From contig CAIKID010000043.1 of the NCBI GenBank assembly GCA_903827345.1, positions 1-6,219 of the forward strand: DNA of 6,219 bases, read 5' to 3'. Position 1 is the stretch's first letter, and each line of letters opens with the position of its first letter. Below the pieces are notes generated by a model. That model did no database searches. It saw only the letters and a list, made by a program, of their open reading frames with translations, and had not been told where the DNA came from. Positions 5,390 through 6,219 of the stretch are shown here, one piece after another. Source of the stretch: an uncultured Actinomycetes bacterium (GTDB lineage: Bacteria > Actinomycetota > Actinomycetes > Nanopelagicales > Nanopelagicaceae). The position numbers and the translations under genes were made by a program.

Positions 5390-5973
5390 GGCTGATAGTT
5401 GCGCTGATCGCAATCGCCCCGATCTTGGGTATTGCTATCTACATTTTATGGCTGGAGTTCCGCCACGAAATTGTGACTGGATTTAGCGGCTTCTCATCTA
5501 AGACTGAAAGCAGAAAATCACGGCGACATATTGAGATGGAGTTCCCTCTTGTAGTTGAGCTCTTCGCTATCTTGTTGGCGGGAAACTTAAGCCCGGCCAG
5601 CGCGCTAGAACATATAAGTCGACGGACGAGCGGGGAGTTCGCGCTTCTGCTTAGGGATGCGGTGGTAGAGATACAAGGTGGCGTAAGTCTTTCACAGGCG
5701 CTTGATGTACTGAGTGCACGGATTCAATCTCCAATGGTTCGCAGATTTTGTGACTCTCTGATGATTGCCGTGGAGCGTGGATCGCCGCTGGTAGATGTGG
5801 TGCATCGACAGGTAGAAGAGGTCCGCAACGAGCAGCGCTCGCGCCTCTTGGAGGCGGCTGGCAAAGCTGAGATCGCCTTGATGATTCCGGTGGTCTTCCT
5901 AATCCTTCCGATCTCTGTCCTCTTTGCGCTCTGGCCCTCCTACTTTGCCCTGGGGCGGAGCGTGGGTATCTAA
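5386..5973 (+). CDS. tadC: Tad pilus inner-membrane platform protein TadC
   Basis: This 195-residue protein is the second T2SSF-family platform component. An N-terminal membrane helix lies at about residues 3-23. After a charged linker (38-50, SSKTESRKSRRHI) comes the T2SSF domain from about 52 to 160, with MEFPLVVELFAILLAGNLSP (51-70) and the C-terminal RQVEEVRNEQRSRLLEAAGKAE segment (141-162), which is characteristic of TadC. A last hydrophobic segment (164-184, MIPVVFLILPISVLF) ends in ALWPSYFALG. The chosen GTG start has a 4-base GTGA overlap with tadB and a well-spaced ribosome binding site; it also brings the length into line with short actinobacterial TadC proteins. Codon use and orientation match tadA and tadB, consistent with one operon. 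Confidence 0.88.
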   Translation: MRLIVALIAIAPILGIAIYILWLEFRHEIVTGFSGFSSKTESRKSRRHIEMEFPLVVELFAILLAGNLSPASALEHISRRTSGEFALLLRDAVVEIQGGVSLSQALDVLSARIQSPMVRRFCDSLMIAVERGSPLVDVVHRQVEEVRNEQRSRLLEAAGKAEIALMIPVVFLILPISVLFALWPSYFALGRSVGI

Positions 5974-6066
5974 ATGTGGATGGGTTCTTCATTCGTGGCA
6001 GAAATCGTCCGCAACCGATTCAAAGATAAAAGTGAAATGACGAATGTTAGGAGAGGTGATGTATAA
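5974..6066 (+). CDS. 30-residue ORF between tadC and the next gene, doubtful
   Basis: An ATG follows the tadC stop immediately and opens a 30-codon frame (begins MWMGSSFVAEIVRNRF, ends NVRRGDV) that stops at 6064-6066, overlapping the start of the next gene by 8 bases. GGAG at 5957-5960 is 13 bases from the ATG, a poor spacing. No family is recognised. It could be a short coupling or leader ORF that carries ribosomes to the downstream start, or simply untranslated spacer. Confidence 0.25.
   Translation: MWMGSSFVAEIVRNRFKDKSEMTNVRRGDV
6049..6056 (+). promoter_or_regulatory. Strong ribosome binding site before the last gene
   Basis: AGGAGAGG ends two bases before ATG 6059; its AGGAG core (6049-6053) is five bases from the ATG. 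It is the best ribosome binding site in the window, in keeping with the high expression expected of a structural pilin. Confidence 0.75.
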
Positions 6067-6219
6067 ATACATAATACGGAAAGTCGCCAAGGCGCTTTTG
6101 AGCGAGGCATTGCTGAGCAAGGCAGTGCCGGGGCATGTAGTGAATCGATTCCGAGCAAAGATTCATGATTTTTTTCTCAGTCGTTCTATCTATCTATTCC
6201 AGAATCTGCGCAGCGAACG
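6059..6219 (+). CDS. N-terminal part of a probable Tad (Flp/DUF4244-like) pilin, runs off the window
   Basis: A frame with a strong ribosome binding site stays open from ATG 6059 to the window end: 53 full codons plus two bases that must encode Arg. The visible part starts MYKYIIRKVAKALLSEALLS, is basic and probably amphipathic, and ends LRSE(R). In actinobacterial Tad clusters the gene after tadC usually encodes a small Flp-type pilin (DUF4244 in some annotations) whose basic leader is followed by a motif like GMTTAEYA and a hydrophobic helix. The visible stretch would fit that leader, with the motif just beyond the edge, but the motif itself is not seen. At about 53 residues before any such motif the leader is on the long side. 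Another Tad-associated small protein is the alternative. That this is a real gene is better supported than its identity. Confidence 0.5.
   Translation, partial: MYKYIIRKVAKALLSEALLSKAVPGHVVNRFRAKIHDFFLSRSIYLFQNLRSE

Noticed and set aside
5970..6158. Minus-strand ORF opposite the gap and the putative pilin start
   Set aside because: It competes with the plus-strand frame that has AGGAGAGG before its ATG, and its own sequence shows no domain.

Overview
The window looks like chromosomal DNA from a moderate-GC actinobacterium. The signs are GTG starts at several genes, a lysine/alanine/proline-rich APAKK tail like those on actinobacterial histone-like proteins, and a Tad (tight adherence) cluster whose three proteins resemble the compact TadA-TadB-TadC set of Actinobacteria. 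A small-genome freshwater lineage such as Nanopelagicales is a guess from base composition and gene style; nothing seen here proves it. No tRNA, rRNA, CRISPR array, transposase or phage gene was seen.

Left part (1-2190, + strand). The window opens inside a gene whose C-terminus carries nine near-perfect 15-bp repeats coding APAKK and ends at 370. A 238-base gene-free stretch follows (371-608). It can fold extensively, and one segment (490-496) can pair either with upstream or with downstream sequence. It lies directly upstream of a short-form ribosome hibernation factor gene (hpf/raiA, 609-944), so it is a good candidate for a structured regulatory RNA. A 403-residue GT-B-type glycosyltransferase gene follows on the same strand (979-2190).

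Middle (2229-3442, - strand). Two lipoprotein genes form a translationally coupled pair with a 10-base overlap. The promoter-proximal one (2792-3442) has no recognised function. The distal one (2229-2801) carries an HNH-type nuclease motif (DHIVPLE-GG-NL) behind a lipoprotein signal peptide.

Right part (3585-6219, + strand). The cluster is transcribed divergently from the lipoproteins: tadA (ATPase), tadB and tadC (inner-membrane platform proteins), joined by 4-base GTGA overlaps. Next come a 30-codon ORF of uncertain reality and a gene with the strongest ribosome binding site in the window (start 6059), which runs off the end. From its position this last gene is probably the Flp/DUF4244-type pilin; the diagnostic pilin motif would lie just outside the window.

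How it fits together. TadA, TadB and TadC would drive assembly of a thin surface pilus from the pilin encoded next. In some actinobacteria (Micrococcus luteus) Tad pili are needed for DNA uptake. A membrane-anchored extracytoplasmic HNH protein encoded head-to-head with the Tad operon therefore invites the hypothesis of a DNA-acquisition or surface-nuclease module, but no direct evidence for a functional link is visible.
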